Part shown: piece by piece, positions 1 to 8,708 of the stretch
Layout of the letters: the number at the start of each line of letters is the position of its first letter
Position numbering within the stretch: the stretch's first letter is position 1
Origin: Candidatus Didemnitutus sp.
GTDB taxonomy: Bacteria > Verrucomicrobiota > Verrucomicrobiia > Opitutales > Opitutaceae
Direction of reading: 5' to 3'
DNA length: 64,000 nucleotides
Assembly (NCBI GenBank): GCA_019634575.1
Contig: JAHCAY010000001.1
Location: 310,001 to 374,000, forward strand
The notes under the pieces: model-generated
Database searches by the model: none
The model's input: the letters and a program-made list of their open reading frames with translations, nothing else
What the model was told of the DNA's origin: nothing
Position numbers and translations under genes: made by a program

Positions 1-2
1 CG

Positions 3-1877
3 CGCGAGCTCACGCCCGACGAGCATGCGGCGCTCACGCGCAAGGCCCCGAAGCAGGCCAAACTCTACGATTTCCTGAAGCAGCAGTTTCGCCCGGTGAA
101 GAAATCGCTCGTGCTGCAACGCCTCGGTGCGACGGCTGCCGTCGCGAATGCGTTGCTCAGGCACGGCGTCGTGCGCGAGGAGCTGCGGCACGTCGAGCGC
201 GTTGCCTACGCGGACAACTGGAGCGGCGGCGAAGTCGTGGCGAGCAAGCCGCCTGAGCTCAATCCCGAGCAGGCCGCCGTGGTCGCCTCGGTCGGTGCGA
301 GTCTCGACAAGCGCAAGTTTGCGGTGCACCTGCTCAACGGCGTCACCGGCTCCGGCAAGACCGAGGTCTACCTTCGCGCGGTCGAGGCGGTGCTCGCGGC
401 CGGCGGCAGCGCGATCTACCTCGTCCCCGAAGTTGCGCTCACGCCGCAGACGGTCGCACGGTTGCGCGGTCGCTTCGAAGCGGCGGGGCAGAAAACCGTC
501 GTCTGGCACAGTCATCTCAGCGAAGGCGAGCGGCTCGACGGCTGGACGGCGCTCGCGTCGGGACAGGCGAGGGTGGTGGTCGGCGCGCGCTCGGCGGTCT
601 TTGCGCCGGTGCGCGACTTGCGGCTCATCGTCGTCGATGAAGAACACGAGCCGGCCTACAAGCAGGACGAGACGCCGCGCTACCACGGACGCGACGTGGC
701 GGTTTACCGCGCGAAACTCGCACAGGCGGTCTGTCTCCTCGGTTCGGCTACGCCGTCGCTCGAGTCGGTCGCGAACGTGCGCGCCGGCAAATACGTGCAG
801 GATCGTCTGACAAAGCGCGTCGACGACAAGAAACTGCCGGACATCCAGATCGTCGACATGCGCATCGAGGTGATGCGCTCGCGCGGGTTGGTGACGCTCT
901 CGCGGCTGCTCGTCGACCACATGCACCAGCGTTTCGCGCGCAAGGAGCAGACCATATTGTTCATCAACCGCCGCGGTTACTCGTCGTCGATGCAGTGCCG
1001 CAAATGCGGTCACGTCGAGGAGTGTCCGCATTGCAGCGTGTCGATGACGTATCATCGCGCGGACGAAACGCTGAAATGCCACCTCTGCGGCCACGAACGC
1101 GGGGCGCCCGCCGTGTGCCCATCGTGCGCCTCGCCGGAAATACGCTGGCGCGGCCTCGGCACGCAGCGCGTCGAGGAAGCAGTTCGCCGCGTGCTGCCGC
1201 GCGCGCGGCTCGAGCGCATGGACACGGACACGATGTCCAAGAAACACCGGTTTCGCGAAATCCTCGGCGACTTCCGCGCGGGCAAGATCGATATCCTCAT
1301 CGGCACGCAGATGATCGGCAAGGGGCTCGATTTTCCGAATGTGACGCTGGTCGGGCTGATCGATGCGGACATCTCGATGCACGTGCCGGATTTCCGCGCG
1401 AACGAACGGACTTTCCAGTTGCTCGTGCAAGTCGCCGGTCGCGCCGGTCGCGGCGATCGCGCGGGCGAAGTCGTCGTGCAGACCTTCACTCCGCAGGCGG
1501 AGGCGATCCAATTCGCGAAGAAGTCGGACTTCGAGGGCTTCGCCGAAGCGGAGCTGACGATGCGCAAGAACTTCGCCTATCCGCCGTATCGCCACCTGAT
1601 CCATCACCTATTCCGCGGTCCGAATCCGGAGAAGATCATGTTCTTCGCGCAGCAATGGGCGAAAAAGGTCGAGGCCGAGCTCGGCACCGAGATCGAGATC
1701 CGCGGCCCGTCCCCCGCGCCGATCGAGAAGGTGAAGGACGAATATCGCTTCCAGATCTGGTATTTCACCTACCGCACCGCGAAGGTCGTGGCCGCGCTGG
1801 TGAAGTTGCAGCAAACAATCGAGTGGCCGGCGGACGTAACCCAGGTGCTCGACGTTGATCCGATGAGCCTGGTGTGA
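3..1877 (+). CDS. priA: Primosomal protein N' / replication restart helicase PriA (5' truncated by window edge)
   Basis: PriA is a superfamily II 3'-5' DNA helicase that reloads the replisome at stalled forks. The reading frame is open from base 3, so the true start lies upstream; 624 residues are visible, beginning in a winged-helix-like segment. Seen in order: Walker A GVTGSGKTE, the DEEH box, the SATPSLES motif III, a zinc-binding region with four CxxC-type pairs (CRKC, CPHC, CHLC, CPSC) between helicase lobes, then the GTQMIGKGLDFPNVTLVG and VAGRAGRG motifs of lobe 2. The eight cysteines and motif order are diagnostic of PriA. The missing N-terminal part would hold the 3'-DNA-binding domain. 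It stops 309 bases before the next gene and appears monocistronic here. Confidence 0.96.
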   Translation, partial: RELTPDEHAALTRKAPKQAKLYDFLKQQFRPVKKSLVLQRLGATAAVANALLRHGVVREELRHVERVAYADNWSGGEVVASKPPELNPEQAAVVASVGASLDKRKFAVHLLNGVTGSGKTEVYLRAVEAVLAAGGSAIYLVPEVALTPQTVARLRGRFEAAGQKTVVWHSHLSEGERLDGWTALASGQARVVVGARSAVFAPVRDLRLIVVDEEHEPAYKQDETPRYHGRDVAVYRAKLAQAVCLLGSATPSLESVANVRAGKYVQDRLTKRVDDKKLPDIQIVDMRIEVMRSRGLVTLSRLLVDHMHQRFARKEQTILFINRRGYSSSMQCRKCGHVEECPHCSVSMTYHRADETLKCHLCGHERGAPAVCPSCASPEIRWRGLGTQRVEEAVRRVLPRARLERMDTDTMSKKHRFREILGDFRAGKIDILIGTQMIGKGLDFPNVTLVGLIDADISMHVPDFRANERTFQLLVQVAGRAGRGDRAGEVVVQTFTPQAEAIQFAKKSDFEGFAEAELTMRKNFAYPPYRHLIHHLFRGPNPEKIMFFAQQWAKKVEAELGTEIEIRGPSPAPIEKVKDEYRFQIWYFTYRTAKVVAALVKLQQTIEWPADVTQVLDVDPMSLV

Positions 1878-2186
1878 GCGCCCCGGTGTGGTTGCGCGGA
1901 TGAGCTGACGCCGTGGGGCACGGTTTTCGCGCACGGCAGTGCTGCGGCAAGCGCACACACGGAGTTGCGAGCGTGGGGACTTGCGTGTCGGGGGATTTCC
2001 TACCCGCGCGGCCGATTGAGGCCCGATAGGAAGCGAAACTCGTCTGGGCTATGCTGGATTCGTCCCCAGCGTTCCGCTGCCATTTCCATGTCCGAAGACT
2101 TTCAATGCCCTCCTGGCCGTGTGACCGGCTTTGCCACGCTCGCGAGGTTTCGCGAGAGCGGCCTGGGGCGTGAACTACTCTGACTC
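1878..2186. other. Intergenic region (309 bp) with a small hairpin before a response-regulator gene
   Basis: No credible gene is seen here; short open frames in it have no recognisable protein character. A perfect 7-bp inverted repeat (CTCGCGA at 2139-2145 and TCGCGAG at 2150-2156, loop GGTT) lies 31 bases before the ATG of the response regulator and could be a regulator site or leader hairpin. There is no T-run after it, so it does not look like the priA terminator. Confidence 0.5.
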
Positions 2187-2969
2187 ATGTCCACCGTGTT
2201 GAAGACTGCGTTTCTTCCGGGCGACGAGACTGTCGCGCTGGCCAATGCACCGGAGGCCGCCCGCGTGTTGCCGTTGCAGGCAGCTCCCGCTCCGCGGCTC
2301 GCGCCAGCGGACGCAGGCACGACACGCGTGCTGCTGGTCGACGATCATCCGGTGACGCGGCAGGGGATGAAGGCACTCATTTCACTGCAACCGAACCTCG
2401 AAATCGTGGGCGAAGCCGAGAGCGCGCCGCGAGCGCTCGAACTGGTCGAGCGCTTGAAGCCGCACCTCGCCATCGTGGACATCACGCTCCGCTCGACCAA
2501 CGGCATCGAGCTCACGAAAGGCATGCGCGCGCAATCGCCCGACTTGCGCGTCCTCGTGGTGTCGATGCACGACGAGAACCTCTACGCCGAGCGCGCGCTG
2601 CGCGCGGGCGCGATGGGTTACCTGATGAAGCACGAGGCGAGTGAGAAGATCATCACTGCGATCCAACGCATCCAGCAGGGCGAGATCTTCCTGAGCGAAC
2701 GCATGAAGGAGAAAATGCTCCATCGCTTCGTGAACCATAAGACCGACGAACTGGTCTCGCCGATCGACACGTTGAGCGACCGCGAAATGGAAGTCTTCCA
2801 GCTGATCGGCAACGGCTATGGCACGCGCCTCATCGCCCAGCGCCTGAATCTCTCGATCAAGACCATCGATTCCTACCGCGAGCATCTGAAGTTGAAGCTC
2901 AATCTCGAGTCCGGCTCCGAGCTCGTGCGCTACTCCATCCAGTGGATGAAAGGGCAGGGCACGATGTAG
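2187..2969 (+). CDS. LuxR/NarL-family response regulator (orphan)
   Basis: A 260-residue two-domain transcription regulator. After a 46-residue Ala/Pro-rich N-terminal extension comes a receiver domain with acidic pocket D52-D53, phospho-acceptor D98 (in IVDIT) and conserved K148 (YLMKHE). A C-terminal LuxR-type helix-turn-helix spans about residues 194-255 (LSDREMEVFQLIGNG, IAQRLNLSIKTIDSYREH). By family knowledge it is phosphorylated by a histidine kinase and then binds DNA as a dimer. No kinase gene is next to it, so its partner is unknown. The extension before the receiver is longer than usual; a later start is possible but no better ATG is seen. A second orphan regulator of the same type lies at 8.0 kb. 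Confidence 0.9.
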   Translation: MSTVLKTAFLPGDETVALANAPEAARVLPLQAAPAPRLAPADAGTTRVLLVDDHPVTRQGMKALISLQPNLEIVGEAESAPRALELVERLKPHLAIVDITLRSTNGIELTKGMRAQSPDLRVLVVSMHDENLYAERALRAGAMGYLMKHEASEKIITAIQRIQQGEIFLSERMKEKMLHRFVNHKTDELVSPIDTLSDREMEVFQLIGNGYGTRLIAQRLNLSIKTIDSYREHLKLKLNLESGSELVRYSIQWMKGQGTM

Positions 2970-3517
2970 TCCGCCGCTCGTTCTTTGATTTCACCTCATG
3001 TCCAACTTCCCAGCCGGAGGCGCCGACCGACGAAGCCTGCACTGGCAAAACGGTTTCGCCCAGTGCGGCACGGGAAGTCGATGGCATGACCAAGCGCGCT
3101 TCGGCGCGCACGAGAATTAACGACCGCAAGCCGGATGGTGGCGCTGGGGCGCATCATCATCTGGCGGGCCACGTCCATCCGTATTCGCCGGCGTTTCCGC
3201 ACAAACGTCAGCGTGCCGGGTGGACATCGCGGTCGTGGTCGCCGCTCGGCAGGTCGAGTGCAAACTCCCTGCCGAGCGGCGGCCAACACTTTCCCAGACG
3301 CGCGATCCGATGTCGCGGGCCGCGCGTCCTCTCTCTCCAGGCCATCTGCCGGGTGCTCCTCGCCCTCGGGGCGAGCGATGCTTCAAGGGTTCATCCCCGG
3401 CAATCCGCGTCTCCTCCCGCGGCCACTTCCGTTCAAACGGGCTTTGGCCGACGGGAGGAGCCGCGCGAACCCTCGGAGCCAAGTCAGCTCGCCAGCGGCA
3501 CAACCACCGCCGCGTGG
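2970..3517. other. Gene-free stretch (548 bp) with a 14-bp perfect palindrome
   Basis: No open frame here has a recognisable product on either strand. The region carries a perfect 14-bp inverted repeat (3240-3253 and 3268-3281, loop 14 bases) and a 7-bp one (CTCGCCC 3359-3365, GGGCGAG 3369-3375). Neither is followed by a T-run. The stretch is unusually long for this compact window and may be a decayed gene or a regulatory/structured region. Confidence 0.5.
3240..3281. repeat. 14-bp perfect inverted repeat
   Basis: The arm CGCCGCTCGGCAGG at 3240-3253 is exactly complementary to CCTGCCGAGCGGCG at 3268-3281, with a 14-base loop. It lies in the middle of the long gene-free stretch, about 270 bases beyond the response-regulator stop. 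No terminator tail is present. Confidence 0.7.
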
Positions 3518-4030
3518 TCAACGCGCGAGCGGAACGACGATCTTCACCAGCACGGTGACGACAAAGCCTGTCGCCTCGATGAGCGCCGCGCCCCAGAGCA
3601 ACCAGCGTTCACGTTTCGCGGGAGCAAAGACGCCACCGACGAACCAAAATCCGCCGCCCACCGGCATCGCCATGACTCGCAACGGAGCGGCGATGGCCCA
3701 GAACGACTGCGGGGCGCTGACCGCCGCGAGCGCGAGCCACGCGGGCCCGGTCAGAGCGACGACGACAGCCACGAATGCGAGCCCGCGCCAGAACCGCGGC
3801 ACCGCGCGCAACCAGAAAAGCGCGAGCGTGGTGGGCACGAGTCCCACAATGCAGAACACCTCGACGAACATCATGACGTCGCCCCACGCATGCATGCCGC
3901 TGGAAGCCAGTGCGTCGGCCGGATCCATGAAATGCTGGCGCAGCAGGACGGCCAGAAAAGCGACCGCTGCCGCCAGAAAATAACCGATCACGACCACGCC
4001 AATCCGAGTCGATGGGGCGAGCGACTGCAT
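3518..4030 (-). CDS. Hypothetical integral membrane protein
   Basis: A 170-residue protein with about five hydrophobic segments, roughly residues 10-30, 50-73, 82-103, 110-135 and 144-167. The start chosen is the ATG complementary to 4028-4030, which puts the first membrane helix ten residues in; the open frame continues upstream but that part is basic and not protein-like. I do not recognise the family. It is divergent from the phosphatidylserine synthase gene, from which it is separated by 133 bases. Confidence 0.65.
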   Translation of the reverse strand: MQSLAPSTRIGVVVIGYFLAAAVAFLAVLLRQHFMDPADALASSGMHAWGDVMMFVEVFCIVGLVPTTLALFWLRAVPRFWRGLAFVAVVVALTGPAWLALAAVSAPQSFWAIAAPLRVMAMPVGGGFWFVGGVFAPAKRERWLLWGAALIEATGFVVTVLVKIVVPLAR

Positions 4031-4163
4031 GGCGCGAGTGTCGCCCGGGCCGAGACGATTGCCAATCCGAGAGTGACCGGCTTCGGCCGCGTCGCGTCGG
4101 CCAAATCCGGCAATTTCGGGCTGTGTTGCCCGCCGCATGGCGGGTAAGGTTCGCGGCGCTGCC

Positions 4164-4796
4164 ATGCCCACCGACTCCCGCGAACGCCCCAAGCCGTTTT
4201 CGTTGATCCGCTCGTTCGTCGCCGCGGATTTTCTCACGCTCGGCAATGGCGCGTGCGGCAGCGGCGCGGTGCTGGCGGCGATGCAGTATCTCGTGACGCG
4301 CGACTCGCGCTGGCTGGTCGGCGCGATGGCGTTGCTCCCAGTGGCGCTCGTCCTGGACTTCGCGGACGGGCGGGTGGCGCGGTGGCGGCGCAAATCGTCG
4401 TTCCTGGGCGCAGACCTCGATTCGCTGGCGGATGTGATCTCCTTCGGGTTGGCGCCGGCCGCGATTGCTTTTGCGGTCGGGATGCGCGGGGCGCTCGACG
4501 TGGCGATCCTGCTCTATTTCGTCGCCTGCGGCATCAGCCGCCTCGCGCGGTTCAACGCCACGGCCGCGGCGCTGGCGGACGAGTCGGGGAAGGTGAAGTA
4601 TTTCGAGGGCACGCCGATTCCCACGAGCGTGTTTCTGGTGCTGTTCCTCGCGTTCCTGCATTTCGCCGGGAAACTCGGAGACGACTTCTGGCTCGGGCAA
4701 TGGACGATTGGCGGACTCGGGCTGCATCCGCTGACCATCCTGTTCGCGCTGAGTGGCAGCGCGATGATCAGCACGCTGCGCGTGCCGAAGATCTGA
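4164..4796 (+). CDS. pssA: CDP-diacylglycerol--serine O-phosphatidyltransferase
   Basis: This is an integral membrane CDP-alcohol phosphatidyltransferase that makes phosphatidylserine, the precursor of phosphatidylethanolamine. The family signature D-x2-DG-x2-AR-x8-G-x3-D-x3-D is complete: D65, D68-G69, A72-R73, G82, D86, D90. The N-terminal DFLTLGN segment matches the type II Pss pattern, and several hydrophobic helices follow. Of two possible starts, 4164 (MPTDSRERPK) is preferred over 4137 because it leaves a short basic N-terminus, as usual for the family, and has a TAAGG-like element about 14 bases upstream. No phosphatidylserine decarboxylase gene is adjacent, so the downstream enzyme must be elsewhere. 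A neighbouring phosphatidylglycerol-type activity cannot be excluded from sequence alone. Confidence 0.85.
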   Translation: MPTDSRERPKPFSLIRSFVAADFLTLGNGACGSGAVLAAMQYLVTRDSRWLVGAMALLPVALVLDFADGRVARWRRKSSFLGADLDSLADVISFGLAPAAIAFAVGMRGALDVAILLYFVACGISRLARFNATAAALADESGKVKYFEGTPIPTSVFLVLFLAFLHFAGKLGDDFWLGQWTIGGLGLHPLTILFALSGSAMISTLRVPKI

Positions 4797-4858
4797 CGAC
4801 CGACTCCCGCGCGTAGAAACGGCTCGCGCGGAGCGCGGAGCGACGCGAACGTGCCACG

Positions 4859-5209
4859 ATGTCAAAGCCCACCCCTGCCGATCTCGAAGTCCGAAAAAAC
4901 GCCCTCGTGCACGGAGCCGTCTTTGTCGTCGCGGCGATGGGCGCGGGCACGCTGCTGCTGGCCGCCGCGGGGCGACTGGGGTGGCTCGCGACGCCGGGCG
5001 CCGCGCGGCCGTTGAGCAGCGCGATTGTGGTCGCGACACTGGTCGCGCTGGCGGCGGGCGTGCGCATGCTGTGGCGCGGCGCCTTTGCGCGTCGATTCGA
5101 CGCCGTAGGCGCGGTGGCGCTGGCGTTGACGATGAGTGCGACGCTATCGTTCGCGCTGTTCTCCGCGATCCTCGCGCTGGTGTGGCTCGGCGGCGCTTGG
5201 CTCGAGTGA
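4859..5209 (+). CDS. Small hypothetical membrane protein
   Basis: A 116-residue protein with three predicted membrane helices, at about residues 19-42, 53-70 and 83-113, and a short charged N-terminus. It follows pssA by 62 bases on the same strand and ends six bases before the convergent OPT transporter stop. No family is recognised. Its position suggests co-transcription with pssA, but no functional link can be read from the sequence. Confidence 0.65.
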   Translation: MSKPTPADLEVRKNALVHGAVFVVAAMGAGTLLLAAAGRLGWLATPGAARPLSSAIVVATLVALAAGVRMLWRGAFARRFDAVGAVALALTMSATLSFALFSAILALVWLGGAWLE

Positions 5210-5215
5210 GCCGGC

Positions 5216-7045
5216 TCAGAGAAAGCGTTTGAGCTGGTCCCACGCCATGATGGCGATGCCCATCAGGCTCTCGCCGGCGATGAACCCCGAGGCGATCGGC
5301 ACGACGGATTTTTCCGCGAGACTCGGCTTCCAGCGCCGCATGAGCTCGGCGAACGCCGCGCCGAGGAACATCGCGATGCAATTGCTGCCGGGCAACACCA
5401 TCGCGATGCCGACGCCGGCGGGCGAGGGAAGCAGCGGACGGATTTTTTTCGGCGCGAACTTGTCCCACAGCGCCATGGCGACGCCGAGCAACAGGCCGAC
5501 GGCGATCGCGGGCTTCACGCTCGGGTGGAGCGCCGCGAGACCGCCGGAAAACGCCTTCGAGACGCCGGCCCAGACGACGCACGAGGGCGCCGGCCAGTCT
5601 TCGCCGCCGAGCACGCTGGCATCGGGGATGAGCAGGCGGAACGCGGGCACGATGACGATGGCGCCGGCGACGACGCCGAAGAGTTGCGCGTAGAACTGGT
5701 GCCGCGGCTTCGCGCCGAGCAGCCAGCCGGTCTTGAGGGTAGTGAGCAGATCCGCGGCGTGCAGACCGATGCCGCCGGTGACGTTCGCGGACATGATGTT
5801 GCCCGTGAGATTGCCCGGCGACATGACGCCGTAGAGCACCTGCGTGACGGGTCCGAGCGCCTTGGTGGGCGTGACATCGGTCTCACCCGTGACGCGCGCG
5901 GCGACGAAGCCCATGATCACGGCCAGCGGCACCGCGACCAGCGAGGCCCAGAGCGGAATTTGAAACAGCCGTGTCATCAGAAAAATCACGAGCGGCGACA
6001 GTAGCACGAAGCCCGCGGGAAACCACCATTCGGGGCACTCGACGGCCGCGATGCCTTGCTCGGTTTCCTTCGTGCGGCGGAAGATGCGCCCGATGCCGGT
6101 GAACGCGCGGAGGATGCTCTGATAATCGAGCGCGAACGACGTGATGCCCGACGCCACCAGGATCGCCGCGCCCGGCCACAGCGTCCACGCCACGATGCCC
6201 TTGTAGCTCACCGAGGTGACGATGCCGCGCTCGACGAGCGCCGGCGCGAGCACGCCGTAGGTGAGCAGACCGCTCAACAGCAGCGACCAACCGACGCGAA
6301 AACTGGTGAGCGCGCCCGCGCCGAAGAGCACGACCTCGACCTTCAGCGCGAGCGTCCACTCAGCGAGGGAACGGCCGCCGAGCTTCGCGAACGGAATCGC
6401 ACATTGCGTCGGGAGCAGTTTGAAGGCGTCGCGCAGGAGCGTCAGCACGGCGCCGAACGCCGCGGCGAGGCCGAGCCACTTGGCCTTGTCGGCTCCGCCA
6501 CCGGCGGCCGCGCCGTGGATCGAGCTGATCGTCTCGGCGGTCGCGGTGCCGGTCGGAAACGACAGGCCTTCCTGGTTGATGAGCTGGCGCTTGATCGGGA
6601 TGGCGGCGAAGACGCCGAGCGCCGCGATCACCGCGAACCACGCGATCATCGGCAGCGGTTCCGGCCGCACGGTCGTGACCATGAGCAGGGCGCCGAACGC
6701 CGCCATGTTGCCGCCGCCGGTCATGTAGCCCGCGCCGGAGGCGACGGTGCTGAGCGCGTTGTTCTCGAGCGCGGTGAGCGGTTTCTTCGTGAGCCGCAAG
6801 CCTTGGAGCGCCTGGAACACCGCGAAGGCCACGATGCAGGCCGTGAGCGTCACGCCGATGCTCCAGCCGGTTTTGAAGAAGACGTAGAGATTCGAGAGAC
6901 TCATCGCCGCGCCGATCAGCATGCCGACGATGACGCCGCGCGCGGTGAGGTTGATGGCGCTCGGCTGGTAGGTTTGTTTCAGCCACTCGATTTCGCGGGG
7001 CGAATCCGGAGAGGCAGGGGCGGGGGCGGCGACGGGGTCCGACAT
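5216..7045 (-). CDS. OPT family oligopeptide/metallophore transporter
   Basis: A 609-residue polytopic protein of the oligopeptide transporter (OPT) superfamily, predicted to import peptides or metal chelates through the inner membrane. Recognisable OPT signatures are the N-terminal first-helix region (INLTARGVIVGMLIGAAMS), SGAGYMTGGGNMAAFG, the long loop, and NLTGNIMSANVTGGI followed by LLTTLKTGWLLGAKPR in the C-terminal half. The start is the ATG at 7043-7045, giving a Pro/Ala-rich cytoplasmic tail before the first helix; upstream in-frame sequence is not protein-like. Bacterial OPT proteins form a clade separate from fungal peptide carriers, and substrate cannot be assigned from sequence. 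Confidence 0.88.
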   Translation of the reverse strand: MSDPVAAPAPASPDSPREIEWLKQTYQPSAINLTARGVIVGMLIGAAMSLSNLYVFFKTGWSIGVTLTACIVAFAVFQALQGLRLTKKPLTALENNALSTVASGAGYMTGGGNMAAFGALLMVTTVRPEPLPMIAWFAVIAALGVFAAIPIKRQLINQEGLSFPTGTATAETISSIHGAAAGGGADKAKWLGLAAAFGAVLTLLRDAFKLLPTQCAIPFAKLGGRSLAEWTLALKVEVVLFGAGALTSFRVGWSLLLSGLLTYGVLAPALVERGIVTSVSYKGIVAWTLWPGAAILVASGITSFALDYQSILRAFTGIGRIFRRTKETEQGIAAVECPEWWFPAGFVLLSPLVIFLMTRLFQIPLWASLVAVPLAVIMGFVAARVTGETDVTPTKALGPVTQVLYGVMSPGNLTGNIMSANVTGGIGLHAADLLTTLKTGWLLGAKPRHQFYAQLFGVVAGAIVIVPAFRLLIPDASVLGGEDWPAPSCVVWAGVSKAFSGGLAALHPSVKPAIAVGLLLGVAMALWDKFAPKKIRPLLPSPAGVGIAMVLPGSNCIAMFLGAAFAELMRRWKPSLAEKSVVPIASGFIAGESLMGIAIMAWDQLKRFL

Positions 7046-7110
7046 GGGAGGTATCCCGCCGACGATGCCGCCGGTGCGGGCCCGCGCAAGCCCCGCGCTC
7101 CGGGACGCGG

Positions 7111-7147
7111 AAAATAAGCCGGCCGGTCCGCGCGAGCAGACCGGCCG
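7111..7147 (-). terminator. Rho-independent terminator of the DUF4242 pair
   Basis: A 9-bp perfect stem (CGGCCGGTC 7120-7128, GACCGGCCG 7139-7147, 10-base loop) is followed on the minus strand by GCTTATTTT. It lies 26 bases beyond the stop of the minus-strand DUF4242 gene and upstream of the OPT gene start, so it would separate the two transcription units. Confidence 0.65.
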
Positions 7148-7173
7148 ACGTGGCACACTGACAGCAAAACGGA

Positions 7174-7560
7174 TTACTCCGCGGTCTTCGGGCTGATGAT
7201 GGTGTTGACCTTGAGCACGGCGTCCGCCGGGAAGCCGCCGCGCTGCGCGTGCTCGCGCACCATTGCCTCATTCGGGGCGAGATAGACGCAGAACATCTTG
7301 TCGCCGGTGCAGTAGCTCTGGAGCCAGGTGACCTGACCGCCGAGGTCGCGGAGCACGCCGCAGGATTTTTGCGAGGCGGCCTTCAACTCGGCGGGCGTGA
7401 GCTTGCCGAGGCCGGGCATGGTGCGCTCGATCACATACATGTTGAGGCCGGACGGCAGCGACTCGGGTTTGGGTTGTTCGGCGGCGGAGACGGAACCGAG
7501 GGCGACGCAGGCCGCGACGGCGAGCAGGAGGGAGCGGAGGGAGCGTGGAAGTGCTTTCAT
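7174..7560 (-). CDS. Exported DUF4242 protein (SCO4226-like, possible nickel-binding)
   Basis: A 128-residue protein with a signal peptide (about residues 1-27, basic start, hydrophobic core, cleavage near VSA/AEQ) followed by one DUF4242 domain. The domain shows YVIERTMPGLGKLTPAEL, SYCTGDKMFCVYLAPNE and HAQRGGFPAD, the same blocks as in its neighbour. DUF4242 proteins are small ferredoxin-like barrels; the Streptomyces SCO4226 member binds nickel, but function is not established here. It lies 34 bases downstream of a cytoplasmic paralogue and probably shares its transcript, so one copy is exported and one is retained. Confidence 0.8.
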   Translation of the reverse strand: MKALPRSLRSLLLAVAACVALGSVSAAEQPKPESLPSGLNMYVIERTMPGLGKLTPAELKAASQKSCGVLRDLGGQVTWLQSYCTGDKMFCVYLAPNEAMVREHAQRGGFPADAVLKVNTIISPKTAE

Positions 7561-7594
7561 GGGAGTGGGGATGAAATGGGCAGGGTTGAGTGAC

Positions 7595-7870
7595 TCAGTC
7601 GCCGCCGGTGGTGGGATCGATGATCGCCTTCACCTCGGAGACGCGGTTCGCGGGGAAGCCGCCGCGGCGAGCGTGCTCGCGCACGGCCTCTTCGTTCGCG
7701 GCGATGTAGATGCAATACATGCGGTCGCCCGTCACATAGCTCTGCACCCACTGGACGCGGGGTGCGAGTTCGTGCAGGACGTTGCAGGATTTGCGGGAGG
7801 CCTCGCCGAGTTGGGCGGGCGTGAAGGCCCCGAGGGCCGGGATGTCGCGTTCGATGACGTATTTGGGCAT
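7595..7870 (-). CDS. Cytoplasmic DUF4242 protein
   Basis: A 91-residue single-domain DUF4242 protein without a signal peptide. It is clearly paralogous to the exported protein just downstream: shared blocks are YVIERDIPALGAFTPAQL, KSCNVLHEL, SYVTGDRMYCIYIAANE and HARRGGFPAN. It is the first gene of a two-gene minus-strand unit ending at the terminator at 7.1 kb. The function is unknown; a metal or small-ligand binding role is only inferred from a characterised relative. Confidence 0.8.
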   Translation of the reverse strand: MPKYVIERDIPALGAFTPAQLGEASRKSCNVLHELAPRVQWVQSYVTGDRMYCIYIAANEEAVREHARRGGFPANRVSEVKAIIDPTTGGD

Positions 7871-8031
7871 AAGAGGGAAAGGAATGCGCCGACCTTAGCA
7901 GAACCAGGCGCACCGGCATCGGGGCGCGCCCCTGATTCGCCAGTCGGGCGGTTCCTGAGCGAAAAGTGCCACGCCTGGCGAAAAAGTGCTGATTGCTTGC
8001 TGTATGGACCGACCGCGCTTTGTTGCGCGCC

Positions 8032-8706
8032 ATGGTCCAAGCCCACGAACCCTGCCGACCGCGTCTCACCCTGGCCATCGCCGACGAGTGTCCCGCCTTA
8101 CGCGAGGGATTGGTGCGCCTCGTCGGCGACGAGTGCGACCTCGCTGCCGTCGACAGCGCCGCGACGCCGAACGAGCTCAAGGCACTCGTGCTCCGTCGTG
8201 CGCCGCAGGTCGTGGTGATGGACCTGATGTTGGGCGAAGCCGATGGGCTGGCCTTGATCAAGGAACTCGGCGTCCTCGCGCCCGACGTGCGCATCGTCGT
8301 GTTCACGCTCGAGTCGGAGGACGTCTACGCGTTGCGCGCCTTCCGGGCCGGTGCCCGCGCGTTCATCTCGAAGCGCGACGCCGTAACCTCGCTCTTCCGC
8401 GCCGTGCGGGAGGTGGCGGCAGGCCGGCTCGTCGTGCCCGCCATCGTCTCGAGTTTGATGTTCGCGGACAGCGGCCCGGTGCGGCGCACGGGCGATGGCA
8501 TCGATGCGCAATTGACCGACCGGGAGCTGCAGGTGTTTCGCCTTGTGGGATTGCCGTTGCCGACGCGGGTGATTGCCGAGCGGCTCGGCGTCTCGGTGAA
8601 GACCGTCGAAACCCACCGCGAGAATATCAAGAACAAGCTCGCGCTCGACTCGCACCAGGAACTCCTCGCTTGCGCGTCGACGTGGCTGCGAGAGCGCGGC
8701 ACCTGA
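8032..8706 (+). CDS. LuxR/NarL-family response regulator (orphan)
   Basis: A 224-residue response regulator. The receiver domain has acidic residues D18-E19, phospho-acceptor D64 (VVMDLMLG), T92 and K114 (FISKRD); the LuxR helix-turn-helix covers about residues 160-216 (LTDRELQVFRLVG, IAERLGVSVKTVETHRENIKNKL). The ATG at 8032 is preferred over an upstream in-frame TTG (7993) because it gives a normal-length lead into the receiver. There is no adjacent histidine kinase. Its stop is two bases from the GTG start of an EamA permease gene, so the two are probably co-transcribed, perhaps so that the regulator controls the permease. Confidence 0.88.
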   Translation: MVQAHEPCRPRLTLAIADECPALREGLVRLVGDECDLAAVDSAATPNELKALVLRRAPQVVVMDLMLGEADGLALIKELGVLAPDVRIVVFTLESEDVYALRAFRAGARAFISKRDAVTSLFRAVREVAAGRLVVPAIVSSLMFADSGPVRRTGDGIDAQLTDRELQVFRLVGLPLPTRVIAERLGVSVKTVETHRENIKNKLALDSHQELLACASTWLRERGT

Positions 8707-8708
8707 AC

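Noticed and set aside
1965..2183. Possible 72-residue gene before the response regulator
   Set aside because: No protein character, no ribosome site and overlap with the hairpin region.
3359..3375. 7-bp hairpin CTCGCCC-GGGCGAG as a terminator
   Set aside because: Too short and without a T-run in this GC-rich sequence; such stems occur by chance.
3609..5582. 657-codon minus-strand open frame over pssA and the small membrane gene
   Set aside because: Arg/Pro-rich, no domain; the plus strand carries pssA with a complete CDP-alcohol transferase motif.
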